Shown piece by piece: positions 1 through 7,958 of a DNA stretch of 64,000 bases (the first letter of the stretch is position 1; every line of letters starts with the position of its first letter). This DNA is from PHAA01 sp022706565 (lineage in GTDB: Bacteria > Bacillota > Syntrophomonadia > Syntrophomonadales > Syntrophomonadaceae). The stretch lies in assembly GCA_040769385.1 (NCBI GenBank), contig JAXGLD010000001.1:124001-188000 (forward strand), given 5' to 3'. The position numbers were made by a program, and so were the translations under genes. Below the pieces are notes generated by a model, which made no database searches, was not told the origin of the DNA, and worked only from the letters and a program-made list of their open reading frames with translations.

Positions 1-307
1 GGCCGTCCGCCTTTTGCAGATCGACCACAAAGGTGTCACCTTCCCGGCGGGCGGTCTTAACTGTGGTTCCAGTCAAGACTTTTATCTTTTCGATTTGATT
101 TATATTTTGAATTCTATTGTCGACCAGTTCGCGGGGATTCTCCCAGCGGGGAAAACTGCTGAACAATTGGCCGGTAACCCCGCCCATATTGTTTTCCTTT
201 TCCACCAAATATACTTCATACCCGGCCTGACCGATCTTGATTGCTGCCTCCATCCCGGCCAGCCCGGCCCCGACCACCAGGGCTTTCTTATCCAGTTTAG
301 TTGTCAT
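1..307 (-). CDS. hdrA: HdrA-like FAD oxidoreductase, N-terminal part (cut by window edge)
   Basis: The first about 102 codons of a heterodisulfide reductase subunit A-like flavoprotein. The protein opens with a Lys-rich stretch, then a dinucleotide-binding loop (VVGAGLAGMEAA) and the strand ending in E-K-E, followed by a GGV segment: a Rossmann FAD fold as in HdrA. The ATG lies inside the last codons of hdrB (11-nt overlap), so translation is probably coupled. In known HdrABC complexes HdrA takes electrons and splits them by flavin bifurcation between HdrBC and a ferredoxin or hydrogenase/formate dehydrogenase partner. The Fe-S motifs and length cannot be judged because the gene runs off the left edge. 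Confidence 0.85.
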   Translation of the reverse strand, partial: MTTKLDKKALVVGAGLAGMEAAIKIGQAGYEVYLVEKENNMGGVTGQLFSSFPRWENPRELVDNRIQNINQIEKIKVLTGTTVKTARREGDTFVVDLQKADG

Positions 308-1253
308 GATTATCACCCTTCCCTATCCCCAACTTTTTCAGCACCCCGTCCATCCGGATTGTATTGGCGTCGAACCCCAGTTTCTCCAGGGGCACACCCA
401 TGGCCAGCCCTATCAACTGCCCGATATCGATGACCGGGATGGCGAACTCCTCTTCGTAGCGTTTGGTCAGATTGGGCTGCTCCCGGTCCAGGGCGGTATT
501 GCACCCCGGGCAGCAGGTGGTCATCAATTCCACCCCTGCCTCCTTGGCACTCTTGAACTTCTTGTAAAGGTGCGGCTGTACCAAGGTCTCCTTGTGGGTA
601 AAGCCCCGGCCCACCGAATAGCCACAGCACATCTGCCGTTCTTTGTAGTATACCGGCGTACCGCCAAGAGCCTCGATGATCTCCTCGTGGAAGGTGGGGT
701 AACCGGCATCATCAAGGATGTTGTACTGGATGGCCAGATAATGACAGCCATAGTGGACAGCCACCCGCAGGCCATTGAGCGGATGTACCACCCGGGCGGC
801 GATCTCATCTTTGAGTCGGTACCAGAGTTCCTGTACGTGGTGGATCTCGGTTTTGCCTTCGTAGTGATAACCCTGTTTGGCGATGACATCGTTGGCCATC
901 TGTTTGTATTCGGGATGTTCATGCATGATATGGGCCAGCTCCAGGTTATAGCCCATACAACCATTGCAGAACATATAGGTGTCCAGCCCGTGCCTCTCGA
1001 CGATAGACAGGTTGCGGGCCGTCACCGCCAGGGAAAACTCCGGTTTATAGGCCGAACAGGTCAATAGGTAGCCCGAACAGCAGGTCTGGTCGGGATCCAT
1101 CACAATCTCTATCCCCAGGCTCTTCATAACCTCTTTTATGGCATTCTCGGTCCCCGGGTATTCCATGCTGCCGGTGCAGCTGCGGAACAGGAATATCTTC
1201 TCCGGTACCTCCGGGAACATTTTTTCAGGTGTTACCACCCGCTCTTTATTCAT
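297..1253 (-). CDS. hdrB: HdrB-like subunit, two CCG (cysteine-rich) domains
   Basis: A 318-residue heterodisulfide reductase subunit B-like protein. Two cysteine-rich CCG domains are visible: C26, CC58-59 and C96-x2-C99, then C170, CC209-210 and C247/C248-x2-C251, the ligands of the noncubane [4Fe-4S] clusters that reduce a disulfide in methanogen HdrB. The start is the ATG preceded by GGGGAGG; the reading frame is open 22 codons further upstream but without a ribosome site. It overlaps hdrC by 8 nt and hdrA by 11 nt, giving the order hdrC-hdrB-hdrA. In non-methanogens the natural disulfide or electron acceptor of such complexes is usually unknown, and so it is here. Confidence 0.9.
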   Translation of the reverse strand: MNKERVVTPEKMFPEVPEKIFLFRSCTGSMEYPGTENAIKEVMKSLGIEIVMDPDQTCCSGYLLTCSAYKPEFSLAVTARNLSIVERHGLDTYMFCNGCMGYNLELAHIMHEHPEYKQMANDVIAKQGYHYEGKTEIHHVQELWYRLKDEIAARVVHPLNGLRVAVHYGCHYLAIQYNILDDAGYPTFHEEIIEALGGTPVYYKERQMCCGYSVGRGFTHKETLVQPHLYKKFKSAKEAGVELMTTCCPGCNTALDREQPNLTKRYEEEFAIPVIDIGQLIGLAMGVPLEKLGFDANTIRMDGVLKKLGIGKGDNHDN

Positions 1254-1839
1254 TGGTGATCCTCCCCTCGGTATAGCGCAGGTCCACCGGCTTCTCATCC
1301 TCGTCGCTAAGCGCCTCAACGTAGGCGGTCGCGCCGGTCAAATCGAACAGTTCCTTGTATTCGGCCTTGGCCCGCTCCGAAATCTCCGGCCAGGGACTGG
1401 CCCCCAGGTTGCTGCGCAGCCGTTTGATCTTCTCCCGTCCCTTTTCCGAAGGACCAAAGGTCAGGCCATCTTCCCGAGCCCGCAACGCAAAGCGCCTGAA
1501 GGGCATCATATATTTGAGGCCGTATTTCTTCTCCGTCGCCATGTAGCGCAGCTGCATCATCAACAAGGGAAACTGGATGTCATTGGGACAATTGGTGGCA
1601 CAGTTGGCACACCAGAAGCAGCGCCAGATCTCTTCACTGGCCAGCCAGCGCTCGGCATTGCCGTTCAGCACATCGCTGATTATCTGGCGGGGATTGTAGG
1701 AGGGAGTCAGACTGGCCACCGGACAGTTGCCCGTACATTTGCCACAGGCCAGACAGGTTTCCAGGTTTTCCACCAGCTTATAGGAGTCGACCTTGGCCCG
1801 TAGATTCTCGTCATGATCGCGATATTTTTCTCTCGGCAT
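1246..1839 (-). CDS. hdrC: HdrC-like ferredoxin subunit
   Basis: A 197-residue iron-sulfur subunit, first gene of the hdrCBA operon. Two classical [4Fe-4S] motifs are present, Cys 29/32/35/39 (CLACGKCTGNCP) and Cys 74/77/80/84 (CFWCANCATNCP), spaced as in HdrC. Its known role is to carry electrons between HdrA and the HdrB active site in the cytoplasm. The start at the first ATG of the frame follows an about 100-nt untranslated leader from a sigma-54 type promoter. The C-terminal 60 residues are charged and have no motif I recognise. The whole operon is probably switched by the adjacent sigma-54 activator. Confidence 0.9.
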   Translation of the reverse strand: MPREKYRDHDENLRAKVDSYKLVENLETCLACGKCTGNCPVASLTPSYNPRQIISDVLNGNAERWLASEEIWRCFWCANCATNCPNDIQFPLLMMQLRYMATEKKYGLKYMMPFRRFALRAREDGLTFGPSEKGREKIKRLRSNLGASPWPEISERAKAEYKELFDLTGATAYVEALSDEDEKPVDLRYTEGRITNE

Positions 1840-1950
1840 ATCTATAACATCTCCCCATCTGATGTAGAAAATACTTGGCGGGGCAAGATTGTGATTTTTG
1901 TTGCTTATAAACTCGATTCAATAGTTGCGGCTGCCCCCACTCCATTTAGA

Positions 1951-1966
1951 CGCAAGTTGTATGCCA
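1951..1966 (-). promoter_or_regulatory. Sigma-54 (-24/-12) promoter of hdrCBA
   Basis: On the minus strand the sequence TGGCATACAACTTGCG matches the sigma-54 consensus TGGCAC-G-N4-TTGC, with the invariant GG and GC at the exact 10-bp spacing. Transcription would begin about 12 nt downstream, near 1940, leaving a leader of about 100 nt before hdrC. An upstream gene for a sigma-54 activator supports it. Confidence 0.85.
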
Positions 1967-2037
1967 AATTGTAAAGGAGCACAAAACGCCGACATAAACC
2001 GAATCTATCTCTTTCGCAGTCATTCACGCGACAAAAA

Positions 2038-2080
2038 GAGTGTCAGTTTTTCGGATTCCACTGGCGAAAAACTGACACTC
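2038..2080 (-). terminator. Perfect 16-bp inverted repeat: terminator and/or activator site
   Basis: Arms GAGTGTCAGTTTTTCG (2038-2053) and its exact complement (2065-2080) flank an 11-nt spacer. On the minus strand the hairpin is followed by TTTTT, so it can terminate the activator gene that ends 46 nt upstream. It also lies 72-114 bp upstream of the -24 element of the hdrCBA promoter, where activator-binding dyads usually sit, and the TGTCA/TGACA ends are typical of Fis-type sites. Both roles are possible. Confidence 0.75.
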
Positions 2081-2125
2081 TGTCGGTCAGGGTATTACGG
2101 GGGATGGTCTGGTATTCGTCCTATC

Positions 2126-3931
2126 TCAATACAGGTTAACGTGGTTGTCCTCGATCCCCAGCACTTTCATTTTATAATACAAGGTACTGCGGGCGATTCC
2201 CAGCATCTTGGCGGCACTGGATTTATTATGGGCGCAATCCCGCAAAGCCTTGATGATCATCTGCCGCTCCCTCTGGTCAGTGCTTTTCTTGAGGTCATCA
2301 TCAAATATCCCCGGTGCTGTATCTGCTTCCCGGGTCGGCAATCCCTTCTCACCGGTCAATATATCTATTACCCGGACCTCCTCCAGGGTCTGCCGGGATA
2401 TGACATCGCCCTCCATAAGGATAACGATGCTCTCCAGCATATTCTGCAGCTGGCGGACATTACCGGGCCAATCATAGCTCACCAGGAGATCCATCACCTC
2501 CGGGTCCACCCGCTTAATATCTTTGTCGTATAAACGGCTCAATTTCTTCAATATCCTCTCCACCAGCCCGGGAATATCAGCTGGGCGGGCTTTCAGAGGG
2601 GGGATCTGGAAAGTCACTACGGTGAGGCGGTAATAAAGATCCTCCCGGAATCTGCCCTCCCGGACCAGCTGGACGATATCCCGATTGGTAGCGGCAATAA
2701 GCCGGACATCGACCTCGATCGGCTTGACTCCCCCTACCCGGTAAAACCGACGTTCCTGGATGACCCGCAGCAGCTTGGCCTGCATGTCCAGGGGCAGTTC
2801 CCCCACTTCATCCAGAAATAGAGTGCCCCCGTTGGCTATTTCGAACTTGCCGGCTTTGCCGGCGCGGCTGCCGCCAGTAAAGGCCCCGGCCTCGTAGCCG
2901 AACATCTCACTCTCAAACAGGCTTTCCGGAATGGCGCTGCAGTTCACTTCGATCAATGATTTATCGGCCCGTTTACTGTGAGTATGGATCAAGTGAGCCA
3001 AAACCTCCTTGCCAGTACCGCTGGCACCCTGGATCATAACCGTGGCATCGGTCAGGGCCACCCGCCGAGCCTGTTCCAGCAGGCGCTGGGTCTTAGGATC
3101 CACAGTATAAAAGCTGACATATTCCTGCGTGCCCTGTTGGATCATGAACCTCTCCAGGTTTCTGACCCGCTGGTTGGCTTGGTTTAGTTTGTCCATTAGC
3201 AATTTGATTTCACTGATATCAGCCGTGGTACACACCGCACCTATGGCCACCCCATCCGGATTGATCACCGGAGCGGCATTGCGGATCACCGGGACGCCGC
3301 CGCCCAATTCGTCCATCACATTGCGATAGGTCTGCAGGGTTTTTATAGCCTGCAGAGGTAAGTCGTCCGGCATGAAATCAGCCAGCTTGCGGCCCACTAT
3401 GTCTCTTCCCTTGATGCCGAACAGTCTTTCTGCTTCGCTGTTCCAGAAACTGACCATCCCGTCACAATCGATTACTTGTATAGCCTCAGTAATGTTTTCC
3501 ATGACCGCGCTGAGCTGTTCACCTTGCTGCCAAAGCTTGCTGGAAAAGCCGTTACAGACATCCTTGGCCGTCAAAATACCTACCAGTTGATCTTTATCAT
3601 CGAGCACTGGCAAACGCCCGATTTGGAGATTCCGCATCACATCCCGGGCCTTGGAGAGATCTTCCTGCGGCCGGGTAGTCACCACTTGCTCGCGGGTCAG
3701 GGTCTTTATCGGCTGGGTACTATCATAGCCCTGGGAAATGCAGCTGACCAAGTGTTCTTTGGTCACCAGTCCGCTCAATCGGCCTTGCTCATTACAAATG
3801 ATCACCTCGTCCCAACCTTCCCGGAGCATAAGTTCAATGACTTCCTGGACCGGCATCATCGAATCGACACGGCCGTATTCGACACTCATCGCCTCCGCCA
3901 CCTTGGGGTCGCTTATCCACATGTCATTCAT
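2126..3931 (-). CDS. Sigma-54-dependent transcriptional activator, CBS-CBS-PAS-AAA+-Fis HTH
   Basis: A 601-residue enhancer-binding protein. In order: two CBS domains (about 10-68 and 78-130), a PAS domain (about 140-250), the AAA+ ATPase (about 275-505) with Walker A GASGTGKE at 302-309 and Walker B LFLDE at 371-375, and a C-terminal Fis-type helix-turn-helix (about 560-598). The sigma-54 contact loop reads GAFTGG (349-354) where GAFTGA is the rule. CBS domains commonly bind adenosine nucleotides, so energy charge is a plausible signal, with PAS adding redox or ligand sensing; this is inference. AGGTGAAG precedes the ATG. It is followed by a hairpin and then the sigma-54 promoter of hdrCBA, its likely target. 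Confidence 0.9.
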   Translation of the reverse strand: MNDMWISDPKVAEAMSVEYGRVDSMMPVQEVIELMLREGWDEVIICNEQGRLSGLVTKEHLVSCISQGYDSTQPIKTLTREQVVTTRPQEDLSKARDVMRNLQIGRLPVLDDKDQLVGILTAKDVCNGFSSKLWQQGEQLSAVMENITEAIQVIDCDGMVSFWNSEAERLFGIKGRDIVGRKLADFMPDDLPLQAIKTLQTYRNVMDELGGGVPVIRNAAPVINPDGVAIGAVCTTADISEIKLLMDKLNQANQRVRNLERFMIQQGTQEYVSFYTVDPKTQRLLEQARRVALTDATVMIQGASGTGKEVLAHLIHTHSKRADKSLIEVNCSAIPESLFESEMFGYEAGAFTGGSRAGKAGKFEIANGGTLFLDEVGELPLDMQAKLLRVIQERRFYRVGGVKPIEVDVRLIAATNRDIVQLVREGRFREDLYYRLTVVTFQIPPLKARPADIPGLVERILKKLSRLYDKDIKRVDPEVMDLLVSYDWPGNVRQLQNMLESIVILMEGDVISRQTLEEVRVIDILTGEKGLPTREADTAPGIFDDDLKKSTDQRERQMIIKALRDCAHNKSSAAKMLGIARSTLYYKMKVLGIEDNHVNLY

Positions 3932-4155
3932 TTATCTTCACCTCATTGTTCCGCTGGGATTATTGCCGCTCAGCTAGGAATAGAATATGTAAACGGGCGT
4001 CCCGCCGCCGGGTGCCTGGGAAAGATACTCCATCTATACCTGGACATCAACCCGAGAAATGTGAAACTATTCACTTTGATATAGCATAACCTGATTCTAT
4101 AATAACGTCACTTCACATAATTTGCCAGACTGGGGGGAAAACCAGCAGAACGGTT

Positions 4156-4287
4156 TTACCTCAAAGCCAACCCCAGTACGACCTTAGCGACACTGGAAAG
4201 ACAATCGATATCTGATTCCAGGTCGATATCGAATAAACCCCCCAGCTTCTTAAAATGCCCAATATAAAACCATCCCCTGAACTGCAT
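4156..4287 (-). CDS. Possible 43-residue ORF or gene remnant
   Basis: An open frame of 43 codons (starts MQFRGWFYIGHFKKLGG, ends with the hydrophobic helix SVAKVVLGLALR). There is no convincing ribosome site upstream. The amino-acid composition looks protein-like rather than random, so it may be the tail of a decayed gene. The surrounding 3932-4335 stretch holds no other gene that I can support. Confidence 0.25.
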   Translation of the reverse strand: MQFRGWFYIGHFKKLGGLFDIDLESDIDCLSSVAKVVLGLALR

Positions 4288-4335
4288 CAGAGGATGGCAT
4301 CTGTGTTCCCATACTATTCAGATTTGTAGTCCTGA

Positions 4336-4515
4336 TTACAAAATAATGCCTTGCCGGGTTAGCTCCTCGACTAATGCCTCATGATCGGATTTGCGCTCGA
4401 AACTGATGGTTATAGTATCCTCGCTGCCCATGTCCTGCAAGATATCGTTTATTCGTCGTTGGATTTCTGCCTTATTGTTGCCGCGAATCATGTGGGTACT
4501 CAAAGCACTGCGCAT
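4336..4515 (-). CDS. Small 59-residue protein of unknown function
   Basis: A short gene: ATG, 59 codons, TAA, with a strong ribosome site (AGGAGGTGG, 5 nt before ATG). The product begins MRSALSTHMIRGNNKAEIQR and is highly charged, predicted alpha-helical, with no cysteine, membrane segment or signal. I do not recognise a family. It stands alone between the sigma-54 activator and a coiled-coil hypothetical gene, and on the same strand as both. The quality of the Shine-Dalgarno site and the codon pattern make a real gene likely. Confidence 0.6.
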   Translation of the reverse strand: MRSALSTHMIRGNNKAEIQRRINDILQDMGSEDTITISFERKSDHEALVEELTRQGIIL

Positions 4516-4679
4516 TATTCCACCTCCTAGAGAATAGTTTACTATGCTTACTTTTGGTCAAAACAACAAAAATAATTCGCAGTGCAATCGCCAAATATTG
4601 CAAACATCCGAAGTCTCCAGGAAGTCGCTGGTGGTTCGCACATCGCCGGGCACCGAAAGCTTATCCCGAGCCTGCCAGC

Positions 4680-5276
4680 TCAGTGCTTGCCTTTCCCTTT
4701 GTGGCTGAATGTGTTTCTGAGCATCCGGTATACTCCCTCTTCGGAATTGTGTAATTCCTCCAGCTCCTTTTTCAGGGCCACCTTCTTATCCAACAAGGGA
4801 TCCAGTTCCTCCGCACAGCGTTCGAACTCGGCCTTGGCCTCGCGCAGGTACTCATTATTAGCCTCATGGATCACCTTCCAGACGGCGTTCCATACTTCCG
4901 TCCAGACCTGGTCGGCCCACATGGCATTGAGTTTAAGCTGCCGTCCCAGCGAGGTCCGCCGGCGCTTCAATTCCGATTCAAGGTTAGGGTAGCTGTAACA
5001 CTGCTTCATCGCGGCCTGGTGCTGAAAATCCTTGACCATGTCCCAGATACTGTCCCAGGTGAAGTCCCATACATCTTCGCCCCGTACCATATATGCCTTC
5101 CGGAACTGCTTGTTCAGTTCCTCCTGCCGGTCCTCTATGAAAGTCCGCAATGCCTCGCAGTTGTCATCCATTTCTTTGGGCAGCTTTTCCAGCCGTTCGA
5201 TCCGGTAGTTGATCTCTTTGCCCACTGCGTCGATTTCGCTCTTGACCCTCTTTACAGAATCCGAATTGGACCTCAT
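4680..5276 (-). CDS. Hypothetical helical/coiled-coil protein
   Basis: A 198-residue protein with no family I recognise. The sequence is strongly helical and charged: an N-terminal Lys/Glu-rich helix (about 5-60), a Trp-rich middle with two similar segments (VWDFTWDSIWDMV at about 70-82 and VWTEVWNAVWKVI at about 125-137), and a C-terminal coiled coil rich in Glu/Leu (about 140-180) ending in a basic tail. The Trp-rich repeats suggest amphipathic helices that could touch a membrane or pack as a bundle; this is inference. GGGGGAGATGGC precedes the ATG. There is no signal peptide. Confidence 0.75.
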   Translation of the reverse strand: MRSNSDSVKRVKSEIDAVGKEINYRIERLEKLPKEMDDNCEALRTFIEDRQEELNKQFRKAYMVRGEDVWDFTWDSIWDMVKDFQHQAAMKQCYSYPNLESELKRRRTSLGRQLKLNAMWADQVWTEVWNAVWKVIHEANNEYLREAKAEFERCAEELDPLLDKKVALKKELEELHNSEEGVYRMLRNTFSHKGKGKH

Positions 5277-5559
5277 GCCATCTCCCCCTTCAATCGCCTT
5301 CCATATGCTTACGGTATGTAAAGCCAGCAGTCGAACATGGCCGGGCTGATTGCAGTTTTTGTGCCCGCCCCGCTGAAAACGGTATGGACCGGAAAACCTA
5401 TTCTAATATAATAATATTAACACTTTTCCACTCCCGTGATGGATAATAAAATAGGCTGCCAAGTCGGGCTTGGCCGCGCCTTGCGGATAATTAGTCCATC
5501 CCAATTGCGGCTTGGTATGAGATAATAAAGATCAAATGTACAGAGGAGTGTGGTTCGCA

Positions 5560-5862
5560 GTGATCCAATACTTTGCCTATGGTAGTTTTTTAACCGGTTG
5601 CCGATATCACAAGTATTACCTGGGGGACCAGAAACTCTTGGGCAAAGGTGAAGTTGAGGGCTATAAAAGATATATCTTCGGCGCCTTGCATGGTATATAT
5701 CCCCAACCGGGCGAACGGGTGCAGGGCGAAGTTTACGAGATAGATTCCAAGGCCTTGCACAAACTGGAGTTTATGCACGGAAATTTCACCCTGGCTGCGG
5801 TGGACGTGGAAATGGAAGACGGCCAGATCTTATCTGCCCAGACCTTCATCTGGAATGGATAA
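5560..5862 (+). CDS. Gamma-glutamylcyclotransferase-like (GGCT/AIG2) protein
   Basis: About 100 residues with the GGCT-like fold signature: an N-terminal YFAYGSF substrate loop, a GYKRY segment and the conserved turn P-x-P-G-E-R-V-x-G-E-V-Y-E-I. Members remove 5-oxoproline from gamma-glutamyl peptides or amines, though many bacterial ones are uncharacterised. I prefer the GTG at 5560, because GAGGAG sits at a suitable distance upstream; an in-frame ATG at 5536 would add 8 residues but lies before that site. The family's catalytic Glu, usually in the second half, could be E67 or E74. A hairpin follows the gene. Confidence 0.75.
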   Translation: MIQYFAYGSFLTGCRYHKYYLGDQKLLGKGEVEGYKRYIFGALHGIYPQPGERVQGEVYEIDSKALHKLEFMHGNFTLAAVDVEMEDGQILSAQTFIWNG

Positions 5863-5912
5863 TTCCAGCCCTCTAATCACGTATTATCAGTCTCAAGAGC
5901 AGGCGCCCTTTC

Positions 5913-5937
5913 CACCCCGGAATCCATACCCGGGGTG
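5913..5937. terminator. Hairpin between convergent genes
   Basis: CACCCCGG and CCGGGGTG form an 8-bp GC-rich stem around 9 nt, followed by ATTT on the plus strand. It lies between the stops of the GGCT-like gene and the converging VOC gene and can serve as a terminator for either. Confidence 0.5.
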
Positions 5938-5939
5938 AT

Positions 5940-6335
5940 TTAACGGGCATCCTTGTCCTCCTGGTGGATCCCGAATAAATTGCCTTCGGGATCGAAATAG
6001 TATCCCTGCCAGGCCATCCCGGGCAGGGCTGTCTTGGGCATCGCCACCTGACCGCCGTTGGCCAGTATCTTGGCTTCAGTGCTGTCGTAGTTTTTAACCC
6101 CGATGGTGCAGACGAAGGTATTCGGCGTCTGGCCGACTTCCAGCGGCTCGCCGTAGCGCTTCACCAGTGCGCCATTGATGCCCGGCTCATCCTCATTCCC
6201 GGTTATAGCTCCGAAGTATGGCATTCCGGCGAATTGGCTCCAATCCTCGAACGACCAGCCGAACGCCTCGCCATAGAACTTCTTGGCCCGCTCCATATCG
6301 CTTACATGAATCTCAAAATGAATCGGTCTTCCCAT
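5940..6335 (-). CDS. VOC (glyoxalase/bleomycin-resistance fold) family protein
   Basis: A 131-residue single-module vicinal-oxygen-chelate protein. It begins with the typical beta strand and metal-ligand His (PIHFEIHVSD), the helix ERAKKFYGEAFGW, and ends with the Asp-Pro-Glu-Gly turn (YFDPEGNLFGIHQ) that carries the usual Glu ligand. Such proteins cover isomerases, dioxygenases and binding proteins; the substrate cannot be read from sequence. The start is the ATG after AAGGAGGTAAAT; an upstream in-frame ATG 8 codons earlier contains this ribosome site within its frame and is rejected. It follows dinB on the same strand with a 50-nt gap. Confidence 0.85.
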   Translation of the reverse strand: MGRPIHFEIHVSDMERAKKFYGEAFGWSFEDWSQFAGMPYFGAITGNEDEPGINGALVKRYGEPLEVGQTPNTFVCTIGVKNYDSTEAKILANGGQVAMPKTALPGMAWQGYYFDPEGNLFGIHQEDKDAR

Positions 6336-6387
6336 ATTTACCTCCTTACCTTTTGACATATAAACGTTTTAACCTAAATACCGCCAA

Positions 6388-7608
6388 TTATTTGTCCCGC
6401 GGGCCGCCCCCCAATCCCAGGTCGTCCGCGCACCCGGCCCCAAATGCAATGGAACTCCGTCCGAACCGGTCCCGAATGGCATCGATAGCCTCCTCGATCC
6501 TTTCGATCTTCTCCCGTTGCTTGTCTTCGGTGACCCCGAACAGGCTGGGCTGTTCGTAATAATCCCCTTCTACCAGCTGCAGACCGGTTATGGTCAGCAT
6601 GCGGATTGGTTTCTCCAGGTTCCAGGACTCTTTGATGATGGCTATGGCAGCCCCTTCGATTTCCTTGGCCAGATGTGTGGCCCGCTCCAATTTCTTCTGC
6701 CGGGATATGGTCCTGAACTGGGGATCCCTGATAGTTACCTGGACCGTACGGCATTTGAGACCGTACTTGCGCAGCCGGCTGGCGACGGTGTCGGAGAGGA
6801 CTGCCGCTCCGGTGGTGATGTCGTCCAACCCGATCAGGTTACGGCGAAAAGTAATCCCGTTGCCTACCGATTTGGCTTCCCGCACCTGGCCGGCCGTACC
6901 AACTGGGCTGGGGTCGATGCCATTGGCGTAATCGTGGATCTTTTCCCCCATCCGGCCCAGGCGGGCCGCCAGCAGCTGCCGGTCGCAAGCGGCCAACTCG
7001 CCGATTGTCCTTATACCCAATTTCGCCAGCATGGCGGCGGCCGCTTTTCCCACAAAGAGCAGGTCGGATACCGGCAAGGGGTGGACTATCTGCTGGTAAT
7101 TATCCCGGTCGATAACGGTAGTGGCGTCGGGCTTCTTATAATCGCTGCCCAACTTGGCGAACACCTTGTTGAACGAGACCCCCACCGAAACGGTCAGCCC
7201 CAGCTCGCTTCGCACCATTTCCCTGATACGATCGGCAATCTCCCACCCGCTGCCGAACAGATGCAGACTGCCGCTCACATCCAGCCAGGATTCGTCGATG
7301 CCGAACGGTTCGATCTTGTCGGTGAACCGATAGTAGAGTTCATTTACCAACCGTGAGTATTTGCGGTAACGATCGAAATGGGGGCCGACAATGACCAGCT
7401 GCGGGCATTTCCTTTTCGCCTGCCAGATGGTCTCGGCAGTAACCACCCCGCAGCCCTTGGCCAGCTCATTTTTGGCCAGGATAATGCCCCGGCGATTCTC
7501 GGCGTCACCGCCCACCGCCATCGGCACCTCTTTCAGCTCCGGGCGGTAGAGACATTCCACCGAAGCATAAAAGGCATTGAGATCGCAATGAAGAATAGTT
7601 CGATCCAT
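6388..7608 (-). CDS. dinB: DNA polymerase IV, Y-family translesion polymerase
   Basis: A 406-residue Y-family DNA polymerase. Visible landmarks are the N-terminal metal-binding motif LHCDLNAFYASVE, the finger segment FDRYRKYSRL, the second catalytic motif GIDESWLDVS (Asp-Glu pair), the thumb HhH region around KLGIRTIGELA, and a little-finger domain from about residue 230 on. It copies past damaged bases without proofreading. The start is placed at the ATG before DRTILHCD, the family's normal beginning; 16 upstream in-frame codons are ignored. I looked for a Firmicutes LexA box (GAAC-N4-GTTC) in the upstream 250 bp and did not find a clean one. Confidence 0.93.
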   Translation of the reverse strand: MDRTILHCDLNAFYASVECLYRPELKEVPMAVGGDAENRRGIILAKNELAKGCGVVTAETIWQAKRKCPQLVIVGPHFDRYRKYSRLVNELYYRFTDKIEPFGIDESWLDVSGSLHLFGSGWEIADRIREMVRSELGLTVSVGVSFNKVFAKLGSDYKKPDATTVIDRDNYQQIVHPLPVSDLLFVGKAAAAMLAKLGIRTIGELAACDRQLLAARLGRMGEKIHDYANGIDPSPVGTAGQVREAKSVGNGITFRRNLIGLDDITTGAAVLSDTVASRLRKYGLKCRTVQVTIRDPQFRTISRQKKLERATHLAKEIEGAAIAIIKESWNLEKPIRMLTITGLQLVEGDYYEQPSLFGVTEDKQREKIERIEEAIDAIRDRFGRSSIAFGAGCADDLGLGGGPRDK

Positions 7609-7958
7609 TATTATGTCAGCCCTTCTCAGCCGGTCGCTTCCCGCATCGTTTCTCACCTATTTCGGGTAAATGGCCTGGCTCCTTAGCCCCTGAATACTGT
7701 CCAACGCATGAACGGTTCTCTGTTCTTATTGTACCTTTCTCGCTTTAATTTATAAAACCACCCGGTTCGGAGAGACTCAAACGCAAAGGGCGGGCGCCAT
7801 ATTTATTACCCTACGATTTTTGGTCTGTTATGGTGACGCGGAGCCAAACACCGGTTAATACACAGCAACAAAAATAAGGAAGTTTTTTTTCAAGACCATG
7901 TGAACACACTAATAGCGAAGATGTCGTGTTGTTTATTTTATTGAAAGGAGGGCTGCAC

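Noticed and set aside
1138..1803. Long plus-strand open frame over hdrC and hdrB
   Set aside because: The minus strand has the Fe-S motifs and ribosome sites; the plus-strand frame is a shadow.
7700..7760. LexA/SOS box upstream of dinB
   Set aside because: GAACGGTTC and GAAC...GTTC pieces occur but not with the required 4-bp spacing.
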